Positions 1-11,954 of a DNA stretch of 64,000 nucleotides are shown here, piece after piece. Within the stretch, counting starts at the first letter, position 1; every line of letters starts with the position of its first letter. The translations under genes and the position numbers were made by a program. Source of the DNA: Hydractinia symbiolongicarpus (Eukaryota; Cnidaria; Hydrozoa; Anthoathecata; Hydractiniidae); the NCBI RefSeq assembly GCF_029227915.1, contig NC_079880.1, positions 2,358,001 to 2,422,000 on the forward strand, written 5' to 3'. A model generated the notes under the pieces. That model did not search any database, was not told the DNA's origin, and was given only the letters and a program-made list of their open reading frames with translations.

Positions 1-607
1 GTATAGTCAAAAGTATACAAAGAAATTACCCAGGAAGTAAACTCATTTCCCGAACGATTTTTTAAATTATTTTTTCACCACTAAAACGCATGAGACTTGT
101 AGTTTTCAAAAATGTTTTCATTTTTGATGAGACGCTGAATAAAAGAAGTTTAATCGCCGGCAAACGAAAACCGCCATTTCCCGTAAACCCCGGACTCGGC
201 CCGTATAGTCAAAAGTATACAAAGAAAGTACCCTGTGAGTAAACTCATTTCCAGAACGATTTTTTAAATTATTTTTTCACCACTAAAACGCATAAGACTT
301 GTAGTTTTTAAAACTGTTTTCATTTTTGATGAGACGCTGAATAAAAGAAGTTTAATCGCCGGCAAACGAAAACCCGCGATTTCCCGTAAATCCCGGCTTG
401 GCCCGTATAGTCAAAAGTATACAAAAAAAGTACCCAGGGAGTAAACTCACTTCCCGAACGATTTTTTAAATTATTTTTTCACCACTAAAACGCATGAGAC
501 TTGTAGTTTTCAAAAATGTTTTCATTTTTGATGAGACGCTGAATAAAAGAAGTTTAATCGCTGGCAAACGAAAACCGGAAATTTCCCGTAAATCCCGGGC
601 TTGGCCC
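1..607 (+). repeat. Block 1 entry: three monomers before the first recognisable A type
   Basis: Monomers start at 1, 203 and 405. The one at 405 has CGCTGGCAAAC and CCGGAAATTTCCC near its 3' end. The same private variants recur at 1419-1621, just before the next type-A monomer, so 405-607 and 1419-1621 are copies of one hybrid monomer. The array evidently continues left of the window. Confidence 0.85.
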
Positions 608-1621
608 GTACAGTCAAAAGTATACAAAGAAAGTACCCAGGGAGTAAACTCATTTCCCGAACGTTTTTTTATATTATCTTTTTACCACTAAACGCATGAG
701 ACTTGTAGTTTTCAAAAATATTTTCATATTTGATGGGACGCTGAATAAAAGAAGTTTAATCGCCGGCAAACGAAAATCCGCAATTTCCCGTAAATCCCGG
801 ACTCGGCCCGTATAGTCAAAATTATACAAAGAAAGTACCCAGGGAGTAAACTCATTTCCCGAACGATTTTTTAAATTATTTTTTCACCACTAAAACGCAT
901 GAGACTTGTAGTTTTCAAAAATGTTTTCATTTTTGATGAGAAGCTTAATGAAAGAGGTTTAATCACCGGCAAACGAAATCCCGCGTTTTTCCGTAAATCC
1001 GGGGCTTGGCCCGTATAGTCGAATGTATACAAAGAAAGTACCCAGGGAGTAAACTCATTTCCCGAACGATTTTTTAAATTTTTTTTTCACCACTAAAACG
1101 CATGAGACTTGTAGTTTTCAAAAATGTTTTCATTTTTGATGAGACGCTTAATGAAAGAGGTTTAATCGCCGGAAAACGAAAACCCGCGATTTCCCGTAAA
1201 TCCCGGGCTTGGCCCGTATAGTCGAATGTATACAAAGAAAGTACCCTGTGAGTAAACTCATTTCCAGAACAATTTTTTAAATTATTTTTTCACCATTAAA
1301 ACGCATAAGACTTGTAGTTTTTAAAAATTTTTTCATTTTTGATGAGACGCTGAATAAAAGAAGTTTAATCGCCGGCAAACGAAAACCCGCGATTTCCCGT
1401 AAATCCTGGACTCAGCCCGTATAGTCAAAAGTATACAAAGAAAGTACCCAGGGAGTAAACTCATTTCCCAAACGATTTTTTAAATTATTATTTCACCACT
1501 AAAACGCATGAGACTTGTAGTTTTCAAAAATGTTTTCATTTTTGATGAGACGCTGAATAAAAGAAGTTTAATCGCTGGCAAACGAAAACCGGAAATTTCC
1601 CGTAAATCCCGGGCTTGGCCC
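608..1621 (+). repeat. Short HOR unit, 5 monomers (1014 bp)
   Basis: The order is A (608), B (810), C (1013), D (1216) and an E-like hybrid (1419), then A again at 1622. Types F, G and H are missing relative to the 8-monomer unit. The A monomers at 608 and 1622 share the private start GTACAGTC, and their upstream monomers share CCGGAAATTT. This segment was therefore duplicated as a 1014-bp piece, consistent with an out-of-register exchange that deleted three monomers. Confidence 0.88.
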
Positions 1622-3242
1622 GTACAGTCAAAAGTATACAAAGAAAGTACCCAGGGAGTAAACTCATTTCCCGAACGTTTTTTTATATTATCTTTTTACC
1701 ACTAAACGCATGAGACTTGTAGTTTTCAAAAATATTTTCATATTTGATGGGACGCTGAATAAAAGAAGTTTAATCGCCGGCAAACGAAAATCCGCAATTT
1801 CCCGTAAATCCCGGACTCGGCCCGTATAGTCAAAATTATACAAAGAAAGTGCCCAGGGAGTAAACGCATTTTCCGAACGATTTTTTAAATTATTTTTTCA
1901 CCATTAAAACGCATGAGACTTGTAGTTTTCAAAAATGTTTTCATTTTTGATGAGAAGCTTAATGAAAGAGGTTTAATCGCCGGCAAACGAAATCCCGCGT
2001 TTTTCCGTAAATCCGGGGCTTGGCCCGTATAGTCGAATGTATACAAAGAAAGTACCCAGGGAGTAAACTCATTTCCCGAACGATTTTTTAAATTTTTTTT
2101 TCACCACTAAAACGCATGAGACTTGTAGTTTTCAAAAATGTTTTCATTTTTGATGAGACGCTTAATGAAAGAGGTTTAATCGCCGGAAAACGAAAACCCG
2201 CGATTTCCCGTAAATCCCGGGCTTGGCCCGTATAGTCGAATGTATACAAAGAAAGTACCCTGTGAGTAAACTCATTTCCAGAACAATTTTTTAAATTATT
2301 TTTTCACCACTAAAACGCATAAGACTTGTAGTTTTTAAAAATTTTTTCATTTTTGATGAGACGCTGAATAAAAGAAGTTTAATCGCCGGCAAACGAAAAC
2401 CCGCGATTTCCCGTAAATCCTGGACTCAGCCCGTATAGTCAAAAGTATACAAAGAAAGTACCCAGGGAGTAAACTCATTTCCCAAACGATTTTTTAAATT
2501 ATTATTTCACCACTAAAACGCATGAGACTTGTAGTTCTCAAAAATGTTTTCATTTTTGATGAGACGCTGAATAAAAGCAGTATAATCGCCGGCAAACGAA
2601 AACCCGCGATTTCCCGTAAATCCCGGGCTTGGCACGTATAGTCGAATGTAAACAAAGAAAGTACCCTGTGAGTAAACTCATTTCCAGAACGATTTTTTAA
2701 ATTATTTTTTCACCACTAAAACGCATAAGACTTGTAGTTTTTAAAAATGTTTTCATTTTTGATGAGACGCTGAATAAAAGAAGTTTAATCGCCGGCAAAC
2801 GAAAACCCGCGATTTCCCGAAAATCCCGGCTTGACCCGTATAGTCAAAAGTATACAAAGAAATTACCCAGGGAGTAAACTCATTTCCCGAACGATTTTTT
2901 AAATTATTTTTTCACCACTAAAACGCATGAGACTTGTAGTTTTCAAATATGTTATCATTTTTGATGAGACGCTGAAAAAAAGCAGTTTAATCGCCGGCAA
3001 ACGAAAACCTGCGATATCCCTAAATCCCGGACTCGGCCCGTATAGTCAAAAGTATACAAAGAAAGTACCCAGGGAGTAAACTCATTTCCAGAACGATTTT
3101 TTAAATTATGTTTTCACCACTAAAACGCATAAGACTTGTAGTTTTTAAAAATGTTTTCATTTTTGATGAGACGCTGAATAAAAGAAGTTTAATCGCCGGC
3201 AAACGAAAACCCGCGATTTCCCGTAAATCCCGGGCTTGGCCC
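1622..3242 (+). repeat. HOR unit A-H, 1621 bp
   Basis: A full eight-monomer unit starting with the GTACAGTC variant of A and ending before the A at 3243. The HindIII-type AAGCTT that marks monomer B lies at 1955, and the G mark TTTCAAATAT at 2941. Confidence 0.9.
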
Positions 3243-3847
3243 GTATAGTCAAAAGTATACAAAGAAAGTACCCAGGGAGTAAACTCATTTCCCGAACGTT
3301 TTTTTATATTATCTTTTTACCACTAAACGCATGAGACTTGTAGTTTTCAAAAATATTTTCATATTTGATGGGACGCTGAATAAAAGAAGTTTAATCGCCG
3401 GCAAACGAAAATCCGCAATTTCCCGTAAATCCCGGACTCGGCCCGTATAGTCAAAATTATACAAAGAAAGTGCCCAGGGAGTAAACTCATTTCCCGAACG
3501 ATTTTTTAAATTATTTTTTCACCATTAAAACGCATGAGACTTGTAGTTTTCAAAAATGTTTTCATTTTTGATGAGAAGCTTAATGAAAGAGGTTTAATCG
3601 CCGGCAAACGAAATCCCGCGTTTTTCCGTAAATCCGGGGCTTGGCCCGTATAGTCGAATGTATACAAAGAAAGTACCCAGGGAGTAAACTCATTTCCCGA
3701 ACGATTTTTTAAATTTTTTTTTCACCACTAAAACGCATGAGACTTGTAGTTTTCAAAAATGTTTTCATTTTTGATGAGACGCTTAATGAAAGAGGTTTAA
3801 TCGCCGGAAAACGAAAACCCGCCATTTCCCGTAAATCCCGGGTTTGG

Positions 3848-3861
3848 CCCGTATAGTCGAA
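3848..3861 (-). promoter_or_regulatory. CENP-B-box-like motif, spacer one base short (example)
   Basis: On the minus strand this reads TTCG-ACT-A-TA-CGGG. The core of the mammalian CENP-B box is TTCG-NNNN-A-NN-CGGG. All nine core bases are present in order, but the first spacer has three bases, not four. It occurs in the GTCGAATG monomers (types C, D in block 1, and many in blocks 5 and 6, for example 59608-59621). In type F and much of block 3 the sequence is CACG instead of CCCG. The spacing defect and unknown host make CENP-B binding doubtful. Confidence 0.25.
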
Positions 3862-4158
3862 TGTATACAAAGAAAGTACCCTGTGAGTAAACTCATTTCC
3901 AGAACAATTTTTTAAATTATTTTTTCACCACTAAAACGCATAAGACTTGTAGTTTTTAAAAATTTTTTCATTTTTGATGAGACGCTGAATAAAAGAAGTT
4001 TAATCGCCGGCAAACGAAAACCCGCGATTTCCCGTAAATCCTGGACTCAGCCCGTATAGTCAAAAGTATACAAAGAAAGTACCCAGGGAGTAAACTCATT
4101 TCCCAAACGATTTTTTAAATTATTATTTCACCACTAAAACGCATGAGACTTGTAGTTC

Positions 4159-4180
4159 TCAAAAATGTTTTCATTTTTGA
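4159..4180. repeat. Monomer dyad: 9-bp stem, TTTT loop (example)
   Basis: TCAAAAATG and CATTTTTGA are perfect reverse complements separated by TTTT, in monomer E. The dyad recurs once per monomer across the window. Many monomers have TAAAAATG instead of CAAAAATG, which shortens the perfect stem to 7 bp. The 167-bp monomers at 53873 and 56120 lack it. A function (cruciform or protein site) is only a possibility. Confidence 0.8.
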
Positions 4181-4660
4181 TGAGACGCTGAATAAAAGCA
4201 GTATAATCGCCGGCAAACGAAAACCCGCGATTTCCCGTAAATCCCGGGCTTGGCACGTATAGTCGAATGTAAACAAAGAAAGTACCCTGTGAGTAAACTC
4301 ATTTCCAGAACGATTTTTTAAATTATTTTTTCACCACTAAAACGCATAAGACTTGTAGTTTTTAAAAATGTTTTCATTTTTGATGAGACGCTGAATAAAA
4401 GAAGTTTAATCGCCGGCAAACGAAAACCCGCGATTTCCCGAAAATCCCGGCTTGACCCGTATAGTCAAAAGTATACAAAGAAATTACCCAGGGAGTAAAC
4501 TCATTTCCCGAACGATTTTTTAAATTATTTTTTCACCACTAAAACGCATGAGACTTGTAGTTTTCAAATATGTTATCATTTTTGATGAGACGCTGAAAAA
4601 AAGCAGTTTAATCGCCGGCAAACGAAAACCTGCGATATCCCTAAATCCCGGACTCGGCCC

Positions 4661-4863
4661 GTATAGTCAAAAGTATACAAAGAAAGTACCCAGGGAGTAA
4701 ACTCATTTCCAGAACGATTTTTTAAATTATTTTTTCACCACTAAAACGCATAAGACTTGTAGTTTTTAAAAATGTTTTCATTTTTGATGAGACGCTGAAT
4801 AAAAGAAGTTTAATCGCCGGCAAACGAAAACCCGCGATTTCCCGTAAATCCCGGGCTTGGCCC
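4661..4863 (+). repeat. Reference monomer (type H), 203 bp, annotated example
   Basis: A typical full-length monomer, used here to describe the internal layout. It opens with GTATAGTC and GTATAC. A region containing ACCCAGGGAGTAAACTC follows, then a T6 tract next to AAATTA and a second T6 tract. Next comes ACGCAT(A/G)AGACTTGTAG, an AT-rich near-dyad around the TTTT loop, then GATGAGACGCTGAAT. From about 4811 to 4863 lies a GC-rich module with CGCCGGC and four CCCG tetramers. The first 150 bases of the consensus are about 31% GC and the last 53 about 58%, a sharp bipartite composition. Confidence 0.9.
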
Positions 4864-4864
4864 G
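4831..4864 (+). other. Phased CCCG cluster in the GC-rich module (example)
   Basis: CCCG occurs at 4831, 4841, 4850 and 4861, spaced 10, 9 and 11 bp, close to one helical turn each. The same four positions are seen in most monomers, although the first often reads CCTG and the third CCTG. This is the only CpG-rich part of the monomer. Whether the phasing matters for nucleosome positioning is inference. Confidence 0.6.
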
Positions 4865-6686
4865 TATAGTCAAAAGTATACAAAGAAAGTACCCAGGGAG
4901 TAAACTCATTTCCCGAACGTTTTTTTATATTATCTTTTTACCACTAAACGCATGAGACTTGTAGTTTTCAAAAATATTTTCATATTTGATGGGACGCTGA
5001 ATAAAAGAAGTTTAATCGCCGGCAAACGAAAATCCGCAATTTCCCGTAAATCCCGGACTCGGCCCGTATAGTCAAAATTATACAAAGAAAGTGCCCAGGG
5101 AGTAAACTCATTTCCCGAACGATTTTTTAAATTATTTTTTCACCATTAAAACGCATGAGACTTGTAGTTTTCAAAAATGTTTTCATTTTTGATGAGAAGC
5201 TTAATGAAAGAGGTTTAATCGCCGGCAAACGAAATCCAGCGTTTTTCCGTAAATCCGGGGCTTGGCCCGTATAGTCGAATGTATACAAAGAAAGTACCCA
5301 GGGAGTAAACTCATTTCCCGAACGATTTTTTAAATTTTTTTTTCACCACTAAAACGCATGAGACTTGTAGTTTTCAAAAATGTTTTCATTTTTGATGAGA
5401 CGCTTAATGAAAGAGGTTTAATCGCCGGAAAACGAAAACCCGCGATTTCCCGTAAATCCCGGGTTTGGCCCGTATAGTCGAATGTATACAAAGAAAGTAC
5501 CCTGTGAGTAAACTCATTTCCAGAACAATTTTTTAAATTATTTTTTCACCACTAAAACGCATAAGACTTGTAGTTTTTAAAAATTTTTTCATTTTTGATG
5601 AGACGCTGAATAAAAGAAGTTTAATCGCCGGCAAACGAAAACCCGCGATTTCCCGTAAATCCTGGACTCAGCCCGTATAGTCAAAAGTATACAAAGAAAG
5701 TACCCAGGGAGTAAACTCATTTCCCAAACGATTTTTTAAATTATTATTTCACCACTAAAACGCATGAGACTTGTAGTTCTCAAAAATGTTTTCATTTTTG
5801 ATGAGACGCTGAATAAAAGCAGTATAATCGCCGGCAAACGAAAACCCGCGATTTCCCGTAAATCCCGGGCTTGGCACGTATAGTCGAATGTAAACAAAGA
5901 AAGTACCCTGTGAGTAAACTCATTTCCAGAACGATTTTTTAAATTATTTTTTCACCACTAAAACGCATAAGACTTGTAGTTTTTAAAAATGTTTTCATTT
6001 TTGATGAGACGCTGAATAAAAGAAGTTTGATCGCCGGCAAACGAAAACCCGCGATTTCCCGAAAATCCCGGCTTGACCCGTATAGTCAAAAGTATACAAA
6101 GAAATTACCCAGGGAGTAAACTCATTTCCCGAACGATTTTTTAAATTATTTTTTCACCACTAAAACGCATGAGACTTGTAGTTTTCAAATATGTTATCAT
6201 TTTTGATGAGACGCTGAAAAAAAGCAGTTTAATCGCCGGCAAACGAAAACCTGCGATATCCCTAAATCCCGGACTCGGCCCGTATAGTCAAAAGTATAAA
6301 AAGAAAGTACCCAGGGAGTAAACTCATTTCCAGAACGATTTTTTAAATTATTTTTTCACCACTAAAACGCATAAGACTTGTAGTTTTTAAAAATGTTTTC
6401 ATTTTTGATGAGACGCTGAATAAAAGAAGTTTAATCGCCGGCAAACGAAAACCTGCGATATCCCTAAATCCCGGACTCGGCCCGTATAGTCAAAAGTATA
6501 CAAAGAAAGTACCCAGGGAGTAAACTCATTTCCAGAACGATTTTTTAAATTATTTTTTCACCACTAAAACGCATAAGACTTGTAGTTTTTAAAAATGTTT
6601 TCATTTTTGATGAGACGCTGAATAAAAGAAGTTTAATCGCCGGCAAACGAAAACCCGCGATTTCCCGTAAATCCCGGGCTTGGCCC
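4864..6686 (+). repeat. HOR unit with one extra monomer (9 monomers, 1823 bp)
   Basis: The A-to-A distance is 1823 bp, 202 bp more than the standard unit. The additional monomer begins near 6282 as type H but ends with the G-type 3' sequence (GCGATATCCCTAAATCC). It is followed by a normal H. An H/G hybrid of this kind is expected from an exchange displaced by one monomer. Confidence 0.88.
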
Positions 6687-8307
6687 GTATAGTCAAAAGT
6701 ATACAAAGAAAGTACCCAGGGAGTAAACTCATTTCCCGAACGTTTTTTTATATTATCTTTTTACCACTAAACGCATGAGACTTGTAGTTTTCAAAAATAT
6801 TTTCATATTTGATGGGACGCTGAATAAAAGAAGTTTAATCGCCGGCAAACGAAAATCCGCAATTTCCCGTAAATCCCGGACTCGGCCCGTATAGTCAAAA
6901 TTATACAAAGAAAGTGCCCAGGGAGTAAACTCATTTCCCGAACGATTTTTTAAATTATTTTTTCACCATTAAAACGCATGAGACTTGTAGTTTTCAAAAA
7001 TGTTTTCATTTTTGATGAGAAGCTTAATGAAAGAGGTTTAATCGCCGGCAAACGAAATCCCGCGTTTTTCCGTAAATCCGGGGCTTGGCCCGTATAGTCG
7101 AATGTATACAAAGAAAGTACCCAGGGAGTAAACTCATTTCCCGAACGATTTTTTAAATTTTTTTTTCACCACTAAAACGCATGAGACTTGTAGTTTTCAA
7201 AAATGTTTTCATTTTTGATGAGACGCTTAATGAAAGAGGTTTAATCGCCGGAAAACGAAAACCCGCGATTTCCCGTAAATCCCGGGTTTGGCCCGTATAG
7301 TCGAATGTATACAAAGAAAGTACCCTGTGAGTAAACTCATTTCCAGAACAATTTTTTAAATTATTTTTTCACCACTAAAACGCATAAGACTTGTAGTTTT
7401 TAAAAATTTTTTCATTTTTGATGAGACGCTGAATAAAAGAAGTTTAATCGCCGGCAAACGAAAACCCGCGATTTCCCGTAAATCCTGGACTCAGCCCGTA
7501 TAGTCAAAAGTATACAAAGAAAGTACCCAGGGAGTAAACTCATTTCCCAAACGATTTTTTAAATTATTATTTCACCACTAAAACGCATGAGACTTGTAGT
7601 TCTCAAAAATGTTTTCATTTTTGATGAGACGCTGAATAAAAGCAGTATAATCGCCGGCAAACGAAAACCCGCGATTTCCCGTAAATCCCGGGCTTGGCAC
7701 GTATAGTCGAATGTAAACAAAGAAAGTACCCTGTGAGTAAACTCATTTGCAGAACGATTTTTTAAATTATTTTTTCACCACTAAAACGCATAAGACTTGT
7801 AGTTTTTAAAAATGTTTTCATTTTTGATGAGACGCTGAATAAAAGAAGTTTAATCGCCGGCAAACGAAAACCCGCGATTTCCCGAAAATCCCGGCTTGAC
7901 CCGTATAGTCAAAAGTATACAAAGAAATTACCCAGGGAGTAAACTCATTTCCCGAACGATTTTTTAAATTATTTTTTCACCACTAAAACGCATGAGACTT
8001 GTAGTTTTCAAATATGTTATCATTTTTGATGAGACGCTGAAAAAAAGCAGTTTAATCGCCGGCAAACGAAAACCTGCGATATCCCTAAATCCCGGACTCG
8101 GCCCGTATAGTCAAAAGTATAAAAAGAAAGTACCCAGGGAGTAAACTCATTTCCAGAACGATTTTTTAAATTATTTTTTCACCACTAAAACGCATAAGAC
8201 TTGTAGTTTTTAAAAATGTTTTCATTTTTGATGAGACGCTGAATAAAAGAAGTTTAATCGCCGGCAAACGAAAACCCGCGATTTCCCGTAAATCCCGGGC
8301 TTGGCCC
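6687..8307 (+). repeat. HOR unit A-H, 1621 bp
   Basis: A standard eight-monomer unit. It shares with the preceding unit a private variant in the H-start monomer (GTATAAAAAG near 6294 and 8118), so these neighbouring units share a recent ancestor. Confidence 0.9.
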
Positions 8308-10334
8308 GTATAGTCAAAAGTATACAAAGAAAGTACCCAGGGAGTAAACTCATTTCCCGAACGTTTTTTTATATTATCTTTTTACCACTAAACGCATGAG
8401 ACTTGTAGTTTTCAAAAATATTTTCATATTTGATGGGACGCTGAATAAAAGAAGTTTAATCGCCGGCAAACGAAAATCCGCAATTTCCCGTAAATCCCGG
8501 ACTCGGCCCGTATAGTCAAAATTATACAAAGAAAGTGCCCAGGGAGTAAACTCATTTCCCGAACGATTTTTTAAATTATTTTTTCACCATTAAAACGCAT
8601 GAGACTTGTAGTTTTCAAAAATGTTTTCATTTTTGATGAGAAGCTTAATGAAAGAGGTTTAATCGCCGGCAAACGAAATCCCGCGTTTTTCCGTAAATCC
8701 GGGGCTTGGCCCGTATAGTCGAATGTATACAAAGAAAGTACCCAGGGAGTAAACTCATTTCCCGAACGATTTTTTAAATTTTTTTTTCACCACTAAAACG
8801 CATGAGACTTGTAGTTTTCAAAAATGTTTTCATTTTTGATGAGACGCTTAATGAAAGAGGTTTAATCGCCGGAAAACGAAAACCCGCGATTTCCCGTAAA
8901 TCCCGGGCTTGGCCCGTATAGTCGAATGTATACAAAGAAAGTACCCTGTGAGTAAACTCATTTCCAGAACAATTTTTTAAATTATTTTTTCACCACTAAA
9001 ACGCATAAGACTTGTAGTTTTTAAAAATTTTTTCATTTTTGATGAGACGCTGAATAAAAGAAGTTTAATCACCGGCAAACGAAAACCCGCGATTTCCCGT
9101 AAATCCTGGACTCAGCCCGTATAGTCAAAAGTATACAAAGAAAGTACCCAGGGAGTAAACTCATTTCCCAAACGATTTTTTAAATTATTATTTCACCACT
9201 AAAACGCATGAGACTTGTAGTTCTCAAAAATGTTTTCATTTTTGATGAGACGCTGAATAAAAGCAGTATAATCGCCGGCAAACGAAAACCCGCGATTTCC
9301 CGTAAATCCCGGGCTTGGCACGTATAGTCGAATGTAAACAAAGAAAGTACCCTGTGAGTAAACTCATTTGCAGAACGATTTTTTAAATTATTTTTTCACC
9401 ACTAAAACGCATAAGACTTGTAGTTTTTAAAAATGTTTTCATTTTTGATGAGACGCTGAATAAAAGAAGTTTAATCGCCGGCAAACGAAAACCCGCGATT
9501 TCCCGAAAATCCCGGCTTGACCCGTATAGTCAAAAGTATACAAAGAAATTACCCAGGGAGTAAACTCATTTCCCGAACGATTTTTTAAATTTTTTTTTCA
9601 CCACTAAAACGCATGAGACTTGTAGTTTTCAAAAATGTTTTCATTTTTGATGAGACGCTTAATGAAAGAGGTTTAATCGCCGGAAAACGAAAACCCGCGA
9701 TTTCCCGTAAATCCCGGGCTTGGCCCGTATAGTCGAATGTATACAAAGAAAGTACCCTGTGAGTAAACTCATTTCCAGAACAATTTTTTAAATTATTTTT
9801 TCACCACTAAAACGCATAAGACTTGTAGTTTTTAAAAATTTTTTCATTTTTGATGAGACGCTGAATAAAAGAAGTTTAATCGCCGGCAAACGAAAACCCG
9901 CGATTTCCCGTAAATCCTGGACTCAGCCCGTATAGTCAAAAGTATACAAAGAAAGTACCCAGGGAGTAAACTCATTTCCCAAACGATTTTTTAAATTATT
10001 ATTTCACCACTAAAACGCATGAGACTTGTAGTTCTCAAAAATGTTTTCATTTTTGATGAGACGCTGAATAAAAGCAGTATAATCGCCGGCAAACGAAAAC
10101 CCGCGATTTCCCGTAAATCCCGGGCTTGGCACGTATAGTCGAATGTAAACAAAGAAAGTACCCTGTGAGTAAACTCATTTCAGAACGATTTTTTAAATTA
10201 TTTTTTCACCACTAAAACGCATAAGACTTGTAGTTTTTAAAAATGTTTTCATTTTTGATGAGACGCTGAATAAAAGAAGTTTAATCGCCGGCAAACGAAA
10301 ACCCGCGATTTCCCGTAAATCCCGGGCTTGGCCC
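8308..10334 (+). repeat. Rearranged HOR unit (10 monomers, 2027 bp)
   Basis: The order read from the marks is A B C D E F, a G/C hybrid at 9524, then D E F again, the last with an H-type 3' end, before A at 10335. The hybrid starts with the G mark GAAATTACCC and continues with the C marks (AAATTTTTTTTTC, GCTTAATGAAAG). H, A and B are skipped between G and C. This is a readable recombination breakpoint inside a monomer. Confidence 0.88.
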
Positions 10335-11954
10335 GTATAGTCAAAAGTATACAAAGAAAGTACCCAGGGAGTAAACTCATTTCCCGAACGTTTTTTTATA
10401 TTATCTTTTTACCACTAAACGCATGAGACTTGTAGTTTTCAAAAATATTTTCATATTTGATGGGACGCTGAATAAAAGAAGTTTAATCGCCGGCAAACGA
10501 AAATCCGCAATTTCCCGTAAATCCCGGACTCGGCCCGTATAGTCAAAATTATACAAAGAAAGTGCCCAGGGAGTAAACTCATTTCCCGAACGATTTTTTA
10601 AATTATTTTTTCACCATTAAAACGCATGAGACTTGTAGTTTTCAAAAATGTTTTCATTTTTGATGAGAAGCTTAATGAAAGAGGTTTAATCGCCGGCAAA
10701 CGAAATCCCGCGTTTTTCCGTAAATCCGGGGCTTGGCCCGTATAGTCGAATGTATACAAAGAAAGTACCCAGGGAGTAAACTCATTTCCCGAACGATTTT
10801 TTAAATTTTTTTTTCACCACTAAAACGCATGAGACTTGTAGTTTTCAAAAATGTTTTCATTTTTGATGAGACGCTTAATGAAAGAGGTTTAATCGCCGGA
10901 AAACGAAAACCCGCGATTTCCCGTAAATCCCGGGCTTGGCCCGTATAGTCGAATGTATACAAAGAAAGTACCCTGTGAGTAAACTCATTTCCAGAACAAT
11001 TTTTTAAATTATTTTTTCACCACTAAAACGCATAAGACTTGTAGTTTTTAAAAATTTTTTCATTTTTGATGAGACGCTGAATAAAAGAAGTTTAATCGCC
11101 GGCAAACGAAAACCCGCGATTTCCCGTAAATCCTGGACTCAGCCCGTATAGTCAAAAGTATACAAAGAAAGTACCCAGGGAGTAAACTCATTTCCCAAAC
11201 GATTTTTTAAATTATTATTTCACCACTAAAACGCATGAGACTTGTAGTTCTCAAAAATGTTTTCATTTTTGATGAGACGCTGAATAAAAGCAGTATAATC
11301 GCCGGCAAACGAAAACCCGCGATTTCCCGTAAATCCCGGGCTTGGCACGTATAGTCGAATGTAAACAAAGAAAGTACCCTGTGAGTAAACTCATTTCAGA
11401 ACGATTTTTTAAATTATTTTTTCACCACTAAAACGCATAAGACTTGTAGTTTTTAAAAATGTTTTCATTTTTGATGAGACGCTGAATAAAAGAAGTTTAA
11501 TCGCCGGCAAACGAAAACCCGCGATTTCCCGAAAATCCCGGCTTGACCCGTATAGTCAAAAGTATACAAAGAAATTACCCAGGGAGTAAACTCATTTCCC
11601 GAACGATTTTTTAAATTATTTTTTCACCACTAAAACGCATGAGACTTGTAGTTTTCAAATATGTTATCATTTTTGATGAGACGCTGAAAAAAAGCAGTTT
11701 AATCGCCGGCAAACGAAAACCTGCGATATCCCTAAATCCCGGACTCGGCCCGTATAGTCAAAAGTATACAAAGAAAGTACCCAGGGAGTAAACTCATTTC
11801 CAGAACGATTTTTTAAATTATTTTTTCACCACTAAAACGCATAAGACTTGTAGTTTTTAAAAATGTTTTCATTTTTGATGAGACGCTGAATAAAAGAAGT
11901 TTAATCGCCGGCAAACGAAAACCCGCGATTTCCCGTAAATCCCGGGCTTGGCCC
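10335..11954 (+). repeat. Last regular HOR unit of block 1 (1620 bp)
   Basis: A full A-H unit, one base shorter than standard because monomer F reads CATTTCAGAACG with one C missing. The F monomer of the preceding unit (near 10180) has the same deletion. The next monomer (11955) is not type A, so the eight-monomer register ends here. Confidence 0.88.

Larger units (their letters stand above)
3243..4863 (+). repeat. HOR unit A-H, 1621 bp (type unit)
   Basis: Monomer lengths are 202, 203, 203, 203, 203, 202, 202 and 203, summing exactly to the 1621-bp unit. Monomer B carries AAGCTT at 3576, and G carries TTTCAAATAT at 4562. Confidence 0.92.
1..11954 (+). repeat. Block 1: 8-monomer HOR array (1621-bp unit, types A-H)
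   Basis: Monomer variants recur in fixed order every 1621 bp. In the unit 3243-4863 the starts are A 3243, B 3445, C 3648, D 3851, E 4054, F 4257, G 4459 and H 4661. Diagnostic marks are: A, TATATTATC plus GATGGGACG; B, GAGAAGCTTAATG; C, AAATTTTTTTTTC plus GCTTAATG; D, CCAGAACAATT; E, GTAGTTCTC plus GCAGTATAATC; F, GAATGTAAAC; G, CAAATATGTTATC plus GCGATATCC; H, CATAAGAC without the other marks. Between units the same types differ at only scattered bases, whereas types differ from each other at many. This is the classic sign of homogenisation by unequal exchange or gene conversion. The register is lost at 11955. Confidence 0.93.

Noticed and set aside
4159-4180. Intrinsic terminator from the dyad and T tract
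   Set aside because: The stem is AT-rich and weak, no T tract of terminator type follows directly, and there is no gene to terminate.
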